Below, piece after piece: positions 1 to 12,915 of a DNA stretch of 64,000 bases (the stretch's first letter is position 1; each line of letters begins with the position of its first letter). The stretch comes from Nageia nagi (lineage: Eukaryota; Pinophyta), in the NCBI GenBank assembly GCA_050084985.1, contig JBITNC010000002.1, positions 22,444,001 through 22,508,000 on the forward strand, in the 5' to 3' direction. The notes under the pieces are model-generated. The model did no database searches. It was given only the letters and a program-made list of their open reading frames with translations, and was not told where the DNA came from. Made by a program: the position numbers and the translations under genes.

Positions 1-1459
1 TTGTAATTAAAATCTTATTATTTTCTTAATGTAAAAGAACACAACAAAAATCTTATTAAATTATGATAGATGTAAATCTCATTAATATATTTTATAAATG
101 ATAGAGTTTAATTTAACTTAAACTTTTATTTTATATAAGGTAAGATAAATTTTTTACCATAGTTTTAAATTCTAGGGTTTGTAGGATCTATCAAAATTAA
201 TCCACATGAGAAAAGAAAGAAATTATATCAACCAAGTATGATTTATACATATTGTATTTTAAATTTATAGTAATATAATTTTTATTGAAATAAGTTAAAA
301 TAAATTTGAAATTGAAATGAACTTAGCTATGATAAGTTATTTATTTCTTTAAAAATATTCACTTATATTGTATAATTTGTTTATTACAATTTTTTTTTAT
401 CTTCATTTTGATTTTTGTAAAACTTAATGTCATATCAATCCTATAATTTTGAGGGATTTACTTCAAGAAGTTTTTTTTTTTTTCTTATTCACAAGTTAAA
501 TTTAATAGGTAAAACAAATTAACAATAACTTTCAAATATTGAAAATAAAGAACATAAAATTAAGATCCTTTTTGCAAATATAAAGATACTTCTTTTATAC
601 ACACACAAAATAGAGGTTTCTAGAAAAAATAAGCAACAATATGACATCAAAATTTATCATAAAATTATAAACATTCATAATCAACAATATAACATCTAAA
701 ATTCATTAATTTCAAACTAGCACAATCAATGATAACCAGTGATAGAGGTTATGGCTATTTTGACAGCTTAATTAATCTTATTTTATGTTTCCAAAAGGTT
801 GAGATTGAGATCAAAGACTTTCTAGGTAATTGTGTTGTATTTTCTGTAATAGTTAAAATGCTTAAAAGGATCTTTGGATAAACATTGTTATTGTGGATTG
901 AATCATTAAAAAACCATGCAAAAAAAATTCACCTAAATGTTCAAATGCAAAAGAAGATTTCAAATACACTGTAAATGCCATTGACTCCAAAATTGACTTG
1001 GGATCTGCTACTTGATTCAAGATTAAGCAAAACAAATGAAAATGGATTTAGTTCTCACTGTTAAATTGAAGATATTGTACTTTTGAAATTTGGTGTATTG
1101 ATATGATAATACAATTTTTTTTTTTAAATTTCATGAGAAAAAATAGTGATATACTAACATAAGAAATATACACTTTTAAGAACATAAACAAAAAAGGTAA
1201 ATTTTTGAAAAAAAATGGTTGAAACAATTGAGTGAAATGTTGTTCTATTTTACCAAATAAATCCTTAAGGGTAGCCTAAAATAGAGTCTTTATGAACTTT
1301 TTCATGATATCAAATAAATAAAACCTATCAAAAATGAGGTTTCATATTTTAGCTTTATGTCATTAGGCATTTAGATTTGCATGTATTATTCAACAAAATT
1401 GTTACAAGAACTATCCATTTTGTACCATTATAGTATATTTTATATAGTTGTATGTTTTT
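1..1459. other. AT-rich spacer, no gene seen
   Basis: No open frame of useful length and no recognisable protein remnant on either strand. Only short homopolymer T and A runs break the AT-rich sequence. Confidence 0.6.
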
Positions 1460-1795
1460 AATAAAAAATTATGTTCAATAGTTCTCCTCTTCCAAAAATT
1501 CATATTTGCTATTTGTTAGTAGTACATCTAAACATAGTGAAAGATTATTTGTGAATTAACATACCAATTGAACATTTAGAGATATCAATCTTAAACTATC
1601 TATCACCAAAAATACTCTTTGATAATGAATGCTTAGGATTAAGATTTTAATTTAAGCTATCTTAAACACTTTTTTTTTTGTAAGATAAGATAATGACATT
1701 TGAGTGAATGTTATAAGAAATTTGTAAAGATAGATGTCACATAAGGATTTGGTGTTTACTTTTATTAATCTACTTTTTATATCTAGAATGTGATC
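1460..1795 (+). repeat. Dispersed direct repeat, copy A
   Basis: This block matches 10460-10690 in the same orientation. Shared blocks include GTTCAATAGTTCTCCT, TTGTTAGTAGTACATCTAAA, a stretch reading ...TTAACATACCA.TTGAACATT and a 3' block containing GGTGTTTACTTTTATTAATC. Copy A has about 100 bp in its middle that copy B lacks. The two copies bracket the decayed Helitron about 9 kb apart. I cannot tell whether they are ends of a larger element, two insertions of one short repeat family, or a segmental duplication. Confidence 0.75.
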
Positions 1796-2862
1796 TAAAA
1801 TGGCTTATTGTAAGCTCTTCATATAACATCTTATGCATTCGGCATATCAAGAATTAGACAAAAGGAGTGGTCATTAGTACCAAGGGAGCATGAGCAGGTA
1901 GTTGGAGAGAGGAACGAGCAACATCATGTAAGTACTTAAAAATTGTGTCATACAATTAGTTTCTCTAGGCTCTAAAAAATATATTTCCATTCATTTTTAT
2001 ACTTCACATTTTAAGATTTCTACAATATAGTTTCCAACAATATGACCATTTTAGTTCTTTGCAATTAAGATATAAATATTGATAGATTTTTTATAAGTTT
2101 TAGTCATATTAAGTTATATATGACTAAAATATTATTTATTTAGAACTATTACAATTTAACTTATCTATTTATGGTACCCTCTTTTTCTTAGATTTTAATG
2201 AATGTGAAATATTTCACATAAGATATCATACATGAGATAATCATAAACAAAAAACTTTACACATTATACATGTGAATTAATATTTGAAATTTAAAATATT
2301 ACTAAAAAATGAATTAAATATACTTGTTCAAATCAATTTAGAAATATAATTTTAATTAATTAGATAAAATATATTTTTTATTTAAAAAATTCAATATCTA
2401 TATTATATATTTAATATATATTATAATATACTATATACTTAATATATAATATATTTAAAAAATACTATATATTATATATGCCATTATATATAACACATTT
2501 CATTTAAAAACTAATAATATTCATTATCTTCTTTTCTTGTTAAAATATAAAATAAAAGAAGGTTAATTAAAAGCACAACATATTACAAAAATGATGTACT
2601 AATTTATAGACTCTCCAAAGCAATAAGCAGATATTTAATAAAATGCATCATAAATCAATACCAATAGTAGAATCATCATCAATATTGAATATCAACTTAG
2701 TAAGATTATTCCTCACTAATTTTTTAAGGTAGCCCTTTAGTGCTTAATCTATGTTGTTATAATTATTTTTAGAAATCCCTCAAATAGCGAAAAATATTTA
2801 TTATAGGTTGTTTTGTTTTTCTAAATTATGTAACACCCACTTTTGTTTATATAAGAAAAAAA
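1796..2862. other. AT-rich spacer with low-complexity TA tract
   Basis: No gene seen. Positions about 2395-2490 are almost pure A/T with many overlapping TATAT and AATATATT palindromes, a low-complexity tract rather than a defined repeat. Confidence 0.6.
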
Positions 2863-2931
2863 ATGATATCTAATTGTTATGTTCGATTATTTAATACAAG
2901 CCAATACCTTGCATGTTATTTGAGGGAAATA

Positions 2932-4612
2932 ATGGTTAGTTTAACTACAGATGCCATTGCAAGTATACTTGCAAGCATGAATGACCTTGAACCCTCTTTA
3001 CAAGTAACATGCATAAAATCATTCAACCAACAATCTTCTACAAATGTAAGATATCGACTACAACTATTTGATGGTTTGCATAGTCACCCAACTTTGCTTC
3101 TAGAGAAATACAATAATCTTGTATTAAAAAATTCTTTGGATAAAGGAAATATTGTTTGCCTACAATAATACACTTCCAAGATATTCAATAACTATACGTA
3201 AGTTCAAATTCTTTTACTCCTTTTTAAAATCTTCATTTATCCATGTACATATTTTTGCTTTATTCATACATGTCATTTGATTGCAGAGATATTATAATTG
3301 CCCATTTTAATATCCTTGCAAACAATATAACACTTGTTGGAGCTTCAATAACTCTCTACCAAGCTACAATGCTCTTTGATCAACTAGCTCGTATGATTAT
3401 TTGGAATCTTATCAATGTTCTTATGGCTCATCACAAGATGATAGCATCTATAATGAACAACACAATACAACACCTTTGGCACTAAATTCCATTAAAACAT
3501 TGATCCCAAATATGAGGGAATGGGCCATTAAGGGCATGGTTATGGGAAAATCAAAAATTCGTGAATACCATAATGCTAGTGGTGATAAAAAACTATTCAA
3601 GTTTGAATTCATTGATAAAGAGGGCTCTAAGATACATATCACCTACTTCAATCAACTTGTTGATCATTCTATGATGTTATAATTTCAAATAATGTTTGCA
3701 TTATTTGCATTGGTTGAGTTAAATTGGCCAACCCAAGGTATAATATATTAATAAACCCTCTTGAAATACTTTTACAGAACTCATCCACCAATCTTGAGAG
3801 TACAATACCAACATACAACTACCATGTCAAGAGCATAATTTTGGTAGCCTCTTTACTGAGTCAATCCATAGTAGATGTTATTGGTATACTTATATCCATT
3901 TTAGTTGCATCAACTATTCATAAAAAATATGGCATCAAAGAAAAAATGCACAGCTATAATCATAGATACTTTAGGTTTTACCATTGATGTTACTTTTTGG
4001 GGCCTTCATTGTTAGATCAAAGGAAAACAAATTTTAGAAATGCACTTACAACCAAATCATCTAATCCTTTTGATCGAATATGGATGTGTTAGTACCTGGT
4101 TTGGAATATCAATAGACATAATATTTTCAACCAACATCCTCATAAAACCAAATGTACCAGAAGCTGTTGCAATATGAGAATAATACTCCACCATTGGAAA
4201 TAACCAACCCATTATTTCTATATCAAACAATCACCTTTCCCCAATGGCATTTACAAATCCAATTTCCATTGCCTCTATTTCTGATATAATTTCCCTTCAC
4301 AAAGCCAGTGTTTGCATAAAAACCACTATTACAAAACTACATCTAGATTTTTATTACTTGGCTTGTTCTAAGTTGAATGACAACAAAAAATGTAAAAAAA
4401 AAAGTTATCATAAAAAATACCAATACTTATTAGTGCATGAAATGTTCTATAGAACTTTTTGAGTGCAATTTTAGTTACAAGCTAAAAATGGATTTATAGG
4501 ATGATACAGGTGAACTTGTTAAATTTACAACATTTGAAGGAGCAACAACAAACTTATTGGGTCTTAGTGCTAAATTTTTTGAACTTCTACAAATAGAATC
4601 AAATGGTGCTTA
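2932..4612 (+). pseudogene. RPA1-like (RPA 70 kDa subunit) pseudogene of the Helitron
   Basis: RPA1 binds single-stranded DNA in replication and repair; Helitron copies are thought to help rolling-circle transposition. Pieces appear in family order. The N-terminal domain (2932-3168) has LTTDAIASIL and a YRLQLFDGLHSH motif. DNA-binding domain A (about 3482-3682) has WAIKGMVMGKSKIR and KLFKFEFIDKEGS. Domain B (3724-3930) has MANPRYNILINPLE and a SIVDVIGI motif matching the family's LVDIIGI. Domain C (4244-4450) includes ISDIISLHKA and YYLACSKL, where the zinc-binding cysteines begin but are incomplete. The C-terminal part (about 4497-4612) has DDTGELVKF and LLGLSAKFFELL. The pieces lie in different frames with in-frame stops, so no complete protein can be made. 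An intron-containing host gene is unlikely given the Helitron partner downstream. Confidence 0.82.
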
Positions 4613-5805
4613 ATATATTTTGAAGAATATTATAAATTCTCAATTTTTTTTTTTCATTTATCCATCAAGTTGGATCAATATCATGGAAACATAGCAAAAA
4701 GCATAGTTATTACAAGAATTAAGCGTATATAAAGCTACTTTTTTTTATCAAAATGTACATGGTACTTGATATAGGGATACATTGAATACCCATTTTGTAA
4801 TGATGACTATCCACATGAGAAATACATTTTAAATATATCTCAAATCATTTTTGTACATATAAATTTTATTTAACAATAATGTAATGTGTTTTCAATTCCT
4901 AATTTTAATACACATAGTTTATCATAAATATGTTACATGTTAATGTAGATGTATAACATTCATTTTATTCTCTTACATAATAGTATACCTTTACAAATTA
5001 TATTTTTATCAAACTATGTAATTTATTATAACTCAATGAATTTAAACAATTTTTTTTCTTTAAAAGCATACATTTTTAAAATCAAACTCTCCACCAAAAT
5101 TATTGAGAAAAAATCTTGTAATTAGTTATCTATGAATTTTAACAAAATAGCATACTATTCATTACAATGTTTGCATATTATGATAGATTTTTTTTGTGTT
5201 ACTTACAAAATACACAAACTTTCAAATTATATAAAAATATTGTTAATACAAACTTATAAAACTTAGACAAACAACATAAAAAAATAGCTTGCATAAAGAA
5301 TTTAATATCATATTTCCATCCAACAATTTATTGTTTCCACTTATGTTGCATGTTTACATTCACTTAAAGAACATAATGGATTTTATAATTTTTTCAATGC
5401 CTCCATTTGTCATGTTCTAAATACATATCACAACACATTGATGTATAACTTCATTTTTCATGGAACTGGAGGCTTAATGAATGTAAGTGAAATAGGCTTG
5501 CAAAAACCATATAGAATGCGAACGATATCATGCAACAAAAGATCATTTTAATGCAAAAATCCATCAAAGAGAATAAAACCTTCATGATAACACACACACC
5601 CAAATTATATTTGTTTTATCTGATTCTAAACCCTCCTACCCACATTAACCTCAACTACCTTCTGAAATGCATGGTCCTCCAATTTTCTCTCTAAATTATT
5701 ATATAGTTAGAAATAGCTACCAATCAAAATTAGATAAACTTACTGCTATGTCCACATGCCTTATACACATAGAGAAATATCCAAGAATAAAACTAAAATA
5801 AAAAA
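4613..5805. other. AT-rich stretch between the two Helitron genes
   Basis: No recognisable coding remnant. It separates the RPA1-like pseudogene from the Rep/helicase pseudogene and probably is internal Helitron spacer. Confidence 0.5.
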
Positions 5806-8800
5806 ATGGACATAACAATTGTTACATATGTAGTTAAAAAAAATGGCAATTGCTTCTCAAAGTGGAACAACATGGACCCTAGTGAACAACCTACATACTT
5901 GAAAAGATTAGCTCAAGTTGAAGAGATGTTGATAGTAAGAATTAGTCTAGTCCTTCAAGTCACATATGCAAGAGGAGGTCAATTAAAATACAATGGATAT
6001 ATAATTGTTTCCCTTAAGATATCTCTACAATTACAACTCACTTATCAAGGTATATAAGTGACTTAGATATTTTGATAGTGAATAGGAAAGATCTCAATGA
6101 TCAACAATACAACTTCTATGTTTGTAGAGGCCACATTTATGAAGCTTTACAATTCAATATCAAATATGATCCTTACTATAAAGCAATAAAATTAGATGAT
6201 GTTGCACTATCAAACTTGCCACTTACAAGTATACATATCAGTAATATTTTATATACCACAACTTTAAATCTAGAACCTATTGATGCAAGCTTCATGGAAA
6301 TAACTATTGTAGATGATGATTTAGTACAAGATAATATGCATAATACATATTTTTTAGCACACCTTACACCATCATGAAGAGAAGTTGAATAATTACATTC
6401 CTTATTACATTTAGAAGAAGGACATCCAACTCATGTTATTGAATGGCCACTCATCTCTTCATCAACCATAAATGAATACATCATAGATGGGTTATTTGCA
6501 ATGATATTTCCAACAAAAGCAACATGCTTTGCACAATAGCCAATGAAAAAGGTTAAACTACATGAATATGCTCTCCATTTACTCTGGTATTATGATAATA
6601 GATTTGGGTAGCACCCACAATTTTGTTACTTCATGTTGAATATAATCATGTGTCATTGAAGTTAGTCAACAACTTCTGTGTCTGCCAAAAAAAGATAACA
6701 ATGATTGTCTCCCTATAACAATTCAAGATCTTCAATAATAGTTAAAAGACATACCTGATGATAAAATTTCTAACCACTTCATAGGATTTGGCTCAATTAT
6801 TCGACGTACAAATCCATTTTGGAACCTTTGTAGAGCTGAGCTATCAAACATGATCATTCACATTGATTTTCCTACACTATTTTTCACTCTAAGTGCAACA
6901 AATAAAAAATGGCCAAACTTACATGCCATTATGCCATTTTCAACACCCTCTAATGTTGAAACCACTTGCAAGTAGAGGCTACAAAACATAATTCATAATA
7001 TACACCTTGCAACAATATACATGCACTGTAGGTTTTATGCATTTCATGAAGAAGTACTAGATAAACTTCTTAATGCAATTGAATACTAGTACATGTATAA
7101 CATTACCCATTTCTTTGTTTAATTTTCTTTATTCCTTCTCTACTACAACCTAATTATGTTTTTTACTAGGTACGAATGGCAACATAGAGGATTCGCTCAT
7201 ATCCATGGGTTCCTTTGGTTGAAAAATGCACCTATCATATCAAGAATGGAATAATCTTGAATCAATACAAAATGCAATTAACTATATTGATAAATATGTA
7301 TCTTCTTAGAACCAACAATCCCCTTTACAATAAAACCTAACATTTCCTTGATCTTTTCTTGATAATCTTTGCTTGTTTGACACATAATTGATTAGTGTAA
7401 CTGAGCCTTCTACTAATTACAATGAATTAGTCAATTGTGTTCAATGACATAAAAAGTGCCACTTGCACACTTGCTTATGAAAAAAGGGATCATCTATTGA
7501 ATGTTAATATAAAACCCATGGACCTTACAAGACATCTCAACTCTAGAAATGGATGAGAAAGATCAATCTAAATATGTCCCTACTCGTAATGATGATTGTT
7601 TAAACATCCATAATCCATTTATTTTATCCATATGGAGACAAAACATATATTGTAAACATGTTATATCAATCAATGCCATCCTAAAATATATTGCAAAAAT
7701 ATGTAGCAAAAGTAAAAGAAAAATTTGAAACATATCATGCAATGCTTTATCGTATCTGTACAAACTATGAACCAGAATGACCATTTGTAGTTGCTTTTCA
7801 TAAAATGCTTGTTACTAACCTTGTCAATCATGATATTTCAGCCCACGAAACTTCCCATCTTTTACTTGGACTACCACTATCACTATGTAGCTGAACATTT
7901 ATTTCTTTAAATGTTAGCCAAAAAAAATTCCAATGCTTTCCACTCTTAGAACCATTCATGCCAATAGCTACAACCTTTATTTTTGCTTACATGGTATGAC
8001 TAATACATATGGAAACATTGTCACTAATTGAAGTGGCTAGAAAGTGGACATTCCAAAAATCCAAAAAGATAAATAAGTGGAAAGAATGTTATTCAAATGG
8101 AGTCATCTGAGTATCCCCAAGATTCACAAACATTCCTACAAAAGAATATAGTTCTTTTCAATAATTCTATCAAACTGAATTACTTCTATATAGGCCCTTT
8201 TGTAGCATACAAAATATGGACAAACAATCATCATGTGATATTATGGAGCAATGGGAAAGGTTTTAGAATAGTTATCAACCATGGCATGTAATATAGATGA
8301 TAAATGAAGCTTCTACATAGCCTAAAGGAAGCATATCTTCCAACAAAGAAATGGACCTACACCAAAATAACCAAAATGAATGGCAAGCTTTGTCATTTAT
8401 ACATCCAAGGAATTCCTTGCAAATTGATGATATGGAAATGATTGGAAAACATAACATGGATATTAACCATGATTGGGAAACTCCTCACTTTACTCAGCAA
8501 CAACAAATGATGTCTTCATATTTCATGGATGGCAACCAACACACATTTCAATTGCCATCTAGTCCCATTGTAAATTACTTTAATGTGATGTCTTTTGAAC
8601 AAAAAAAGTATTTGATATAATAATATCACATATCTCAGCTAAGACTTATCGGGAGCCTTTAAAAATGATTATTCAGGGAACTGTAGGAACAAGCAAGTCA
8701 CACTTGATAACGAGCATCAGATCAATGTTATAATCTTTAGGTCTAGATGGATAGTCTCCATTACTACTACTTGCACCAACATGGGTTGCAACATTCAACA

Positions 8801-9912
8801 TAAGAGCTTCAACAATTCATTTAGCACTTTGAATATCCATTAAAGATATGAATCCCCTACACAGTCAAGCAATTGCAATATTTCAAGAAAAAATGTATTT
8901 TACTCGATACATAATCATCGATTAAATGAGTTTCATTGGTCCGAAGATGCAGAAGCGAATAGATGCAAGGTTGCATTAGCAATTCCCTATAAATAGTCAA
9001 ACACCTCGGAGGGTGATCCATCCTTCTCTTTAGTAACTTGGCCTAGTTAGCACTAGTGAAATACATTCCAATATATGCTTCACATTCTTATGGGGCCACA
9101 CTATGGTGTAGCTTCTCAAGAGTAGTGATATTGAAAAAAATATTTTGTCAAATTGGTGAATAGCTAGCTTAGATTCATTTTCAAGCACTCTTTCAAACTT
9201 GTGAAATGTAGAACCTACAATCACATATTGGGAAGCTCTAATGTCACATACAAGCTCAAGACTCAACCATATGGAGCAATCTACCTTTTTCTCATCCATG
9301 CATCTTTTCACAACAAATGAAATGGTTTTAGTGCATAACAAACGTATGCTATTATCTTTAGCAAAGCCTATAACCATGTCCACTGCAAAATAACAAATCT
9401 CAACTTTATTTAATCTAGATGAAGAACAAATTTAAGAAGAATAACTATTTGTATAGATAAAAAATTATGCTATGTTCAAATTTGTGGATAGAAGCAGGTC
9501 TTGTCAATGGTGCACTTGGATAAGTTAAATCAATTGTATAGAGGGATACAGATAAGCCACCACAACTTCCATTGTTTGTTGTTATTGAATGCAAATATTA
9601 CATAGGTCCTTTTTGGTATCAAAATAATCCAAAATATATCCCTATATACCCTTTAACCCATGGTAAACAATGACAAATCCCAATCAAAATGGCATGGGCC
9701 TTGACAATACACAAGGCACAAGGACTTACACTTGAAAGGACAATAATTTATATTGACAACTGAGACTAACAAGGACTTATGTTCACAACTATTTCAAGAG
9801 TTTGTGAACTTTCTTATCTATGAATTCAACCTAGATTCACATACCAAAAATATGCATGAATGCAAATGAGCCAAAATATCATTCATCGTTAAAAAGAAGA
9901 GGAACGTTTGAT
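5806..9912 (+). pseudogene. Helitron Rep/helicase (RepHel) pseudogene
   Basis: The enzyme nicks and unwinds DNA for rolling-circle transposition. The start region (5806-6060) keeps the family motif QVEEMLIVRIS and GGQLKYNGYIIV. A middle part (about 6590-7090) shows the helitron N-terminal domain, including FGSIIRRTNPFWN and FPTLFFTLSATNKKWP. The HUH nuclease site is intact as AHIHGFLWL, with the two histidines at 7198-7206. A stretch at 7815-7890 has DISAHETSHLLLGLPL. The helicase follows: Walker A is GTVGTSKS (8677-8700) with Ser replacing the usual last Gly; Walker B is IIID followed by a stop at 8923 where the family has Glu; the late motif WALTIHKAQGLTL lies at about 9689-9733. Many stops and several frameshifts show long decay. 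A reverse-strand frame at 9030-9383 is a shadow. Confidence 0.88.
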
Positions 9913-9930
9913 GTCTTTATCAAATGTAGT

Positions 9931-10459
9931 CACATGAAAATCTTGTAACATATCAATTTGTCTTCTTTAATTATTATTAACAAAACAATATTCACTTCAT
10001 GTTTTCCTTAAAAAATGAATAATTTTATTTGAACTCATTCTTTTCATTCCTCATGTAATTACTTATATGTATGTGATTTGCAACAAAAAAATTCATAGTT
10101 TTGTATTTCGATATTTTCATACCACCTACTAACTAATTAAATAACTAGTACATAACCCTTTTTCTTAAATTCATAACTCTTTTACTTAATTTGTAGTCTT
10201 TCATTCATTATTTTTATATTTTGATATATCACACTATTTATTAACTAATTAATTAATTACTTCATAACTCTTATTCAATTTTACTCTTAAGTGATTAAAA
10301 TAAAAAAATTATTTAATCTTATTACATGCATTACTTATAATAGGATAATGGTTTGAATACAAATATAGACTTCTTAATTTCACAAATATCAAATTATAAC
10401 TTTTGATTACGAAAAGTTTTTCTATTTCATAAAATTCTCATTTTTATTTAAAGATAAAT
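9931..10459. other. AT-rich spacer
   Basis: No gene seen between the last helicase remnant and the second direct-repeat copy. The missing Helitron 3' terminus may lie here, but no clear hairpin followed by CTRR was found by eye. Confidence 0.5.
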
Positions 10460-10690
10460 TCTCATTTTTGTTCAATAGTTCTCCTATTTGAAAAAATCAT
10501 ATTTACTACTTGTTAGTAGTACATCTAAATATAATGAACAATTATTTTTGATTTAACATACCATTTGAACATTCTTTATATAAGATAAAATAATGATATT
10601 TTACTAAATTTTACATGAAATTTGTAATGATATATATCATATAATGAATTGGTGTTTACTTTTATTAATCTACTTTGTATGTCTACTAAT
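10460..10690 (+). repeat. Dispersed direct repeat, copy B
   Basis: Same-strand partner of 1460-1795, about 100 bp shorter through a central deletion (or an insertion in the other copy). The last block, GGTGTTTACTTTTATTAATC, is identical in both copies. Confidence 0.75.
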
Positions 10691-12915
10691 GTTACATATA
10701 TTGTTATATATGAACCAAAACATTATGTTATGCACAAATTCCTCATTTACACATAATAAAGAAACAAATTATCCCTTTTTTTATTTAAAAAATTTACATG
10801 TTGCCAAAATAAAAAATAGTATATACTTTTATAAAAGGTTTACATCTTTAAATGCATCCTTTACATATATATTAAGTCCATGCTTTTAAAACATATATGT
10901 AATTTTTTACTTCACAACTATCAACTTATAACTTAATTATATAAAATGCTTTTCTCTTTTCAAATATTCTTATTTTTTTACCAATTTTTTTTCCTCTTGT
11001 GTTAACACAATTCACCAATTTAACATATTTCATATTTAATTTTTAGATCTCTAAATAGAGAAAGTCAAAGAAAATTCATCAAAACATGCTCATTGATGTT
11101 CTTCTCAGAACTACATCTACAAATTGAAGAAATAGATTTGACTAAGATTTGTTATGAAAGAGAAATTACAACCCTATGTAGATATGGTGTCATAGAAAAC
11201 CTTTTTGTAGCATACACAAAATTTGAGGATGAAGAAAAGAAAAATGGAGGATTCTCTTCATGACTTGTGGTTCCAAGTTATCAAATTACTTAGTATACAG
11301 TATATCAAATCCATGTTCCTAATTTGATAATGTAAAAAATAAAATAACTAAGGAAGAATTATGATTATTATAGATGCACACTATGTTTACAAATATCCTT
11401 GATAAAGTTAGGTAATTTACATAGATTTAAAAAAAATCATTTATATATTATCTTTTCAAATTTATTTTGTTTTAAAAGTCATAAAATCATTGCTAATTTA
11501 TTTCACAACTTTTGCAAGTCACCTTTGTAGATCGATAACACCTTATTTATCACTCTATAAGTATTTTTAGTTCTTCATATGTAAATATATTAAAGACATT
11601 TCAAAAATTAAATATGTTGTAAATATAAATGAGTGAATCTTTGCATGTTCTTCATTCTTGCTTGAATTGAATTACATTCCTTAATTCTCTCTATTTACAT
11701 ATCTCAATTTCAACATTATCAAAAGTTTAAATTGTTGTTAATAACTAATTAAACATACCAAATAAGTTATTTCACAATATGTTTATTTTAAAAAGCATTA
11801 ATACTTTTTATCCAATATATTCATCAATTACAATTGAAAAAAAATATCATACAATAATTTTATGTATTCTTTTTTATACAATTTATTAATCATATAATAT
11901 TCTATGGTGTACCCATTGCACATGGTTGCAATAGCTAGTTATACACTCATTTATAGAGTGCCATTGATATTTTTTCACAACTATTGTTGGGTTAATAACT
12001 CAATCCTTTGATTGAAATTTTAGCATTAGAACACTTCATTTAGATAGATAAATAGGAATCTAACGTCCTTTTAAACCCATTGGTTTTTGGGACCTATAAT
12101 AGTTTGTCCAATAGTAAATATATATCAATTAAGTATTTTTAGGTTATTAAATGTGATTTTACCTTGATTAGTATCTTTTATTGTCAAATTTTGATTGTTA
12201 TTATTTTTTTGTAAAAGAAGCATAACACAAATCCATCATACTCTCGAACAACTATGTATACCATCTAAATCCATCATTAAGCAATTATACTTCAATTTGA
12301 CATGATCATTATACAATATAACCTATTTGTACACTCATGTTTAAATAGTACCATTGGTCTTGTTCAAAATTATTGTTGGGTTACTAGAATTTGACATGTT
12401 ATTAGTCCTTAGCCAATTGTCTATCTTTAGTTTTATTGGTTCTAGCCTTATCATGTGTTCAGTAGATAAATTTACTTAATAAATAAAAAATGTTACATTT
12501 ACAATCTTAATTATGAATTTATATCTTAATTGGTGCCTTCAAATAATTGGGAGGTTAGTCGCTCATAATGACTAGTCTTGTACATATTCATTATCATTTA
12601 TTATGAACTTTTGTTATTTTATTTCTTTGAATTTGACAAATACACATGGTTTATCAATTGTTCAAATATGTTGCTTATCAAAATCTCTATGGCATAGTAG
12701 GTACATTAAAAATCAATGATTTAATAGTGAGCGCAAGGTAACTACGAATAGAATCTAGGCAAAATTTGATCTTGACACATAATGGTTTTGGATGAGATGC
12801 AACCCAATGACCAATGCAACGCAGCAAATAAAGCTAGAATGAGACCTAACCCAAAGCCTCCATGAGAATGGCGAAGCATGCTATTATAGGAAAAAATATT
12901 TGTATAGGTGACCAT
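10691..12915. other. AT-rich spacer with a weak internal duplication
   Basis: No gene seen. Blocks at about 11960-12000 and 12328-12382 share the pattern TACACTCAT, then CCATTG, then ATTGTTGGGTTA, so a short sequence is present twice about 370 bp apart. The reverse-strand frame at 12742-12999 has no family signature and runs into LINE ORF1 sequence. Confidence 0.5.

Larger units (their letters stand above)
2863..9930 (+). mobile_element. Decayed autonomous Helitron
   Basis: Two pseudogenes in the same orientation give the identity: an RPA1-like single-strand DNA-binding protein (2932-4612), then a protein with the order helitron N-terminal domain, HUH-type Rep and PIF1-family helicase (5806-9912). 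Plant Helitrons are rolling-circle transposons known to carry exactly this Rep/helicase plus RPA pair. Both reading frames are full of stops and frameshifts, so the element is inactive. I could not find a convincing TC start or a hairpin plus CTRR end, so the limits given are the coding limits, not the true termini. Confidence 0.85.

Noticed and set aside
9030-9383. Reverse 117-residue frame
   Set aside because: It is antisense to the decayed Helitron helicase, whose forward reading matches the family.
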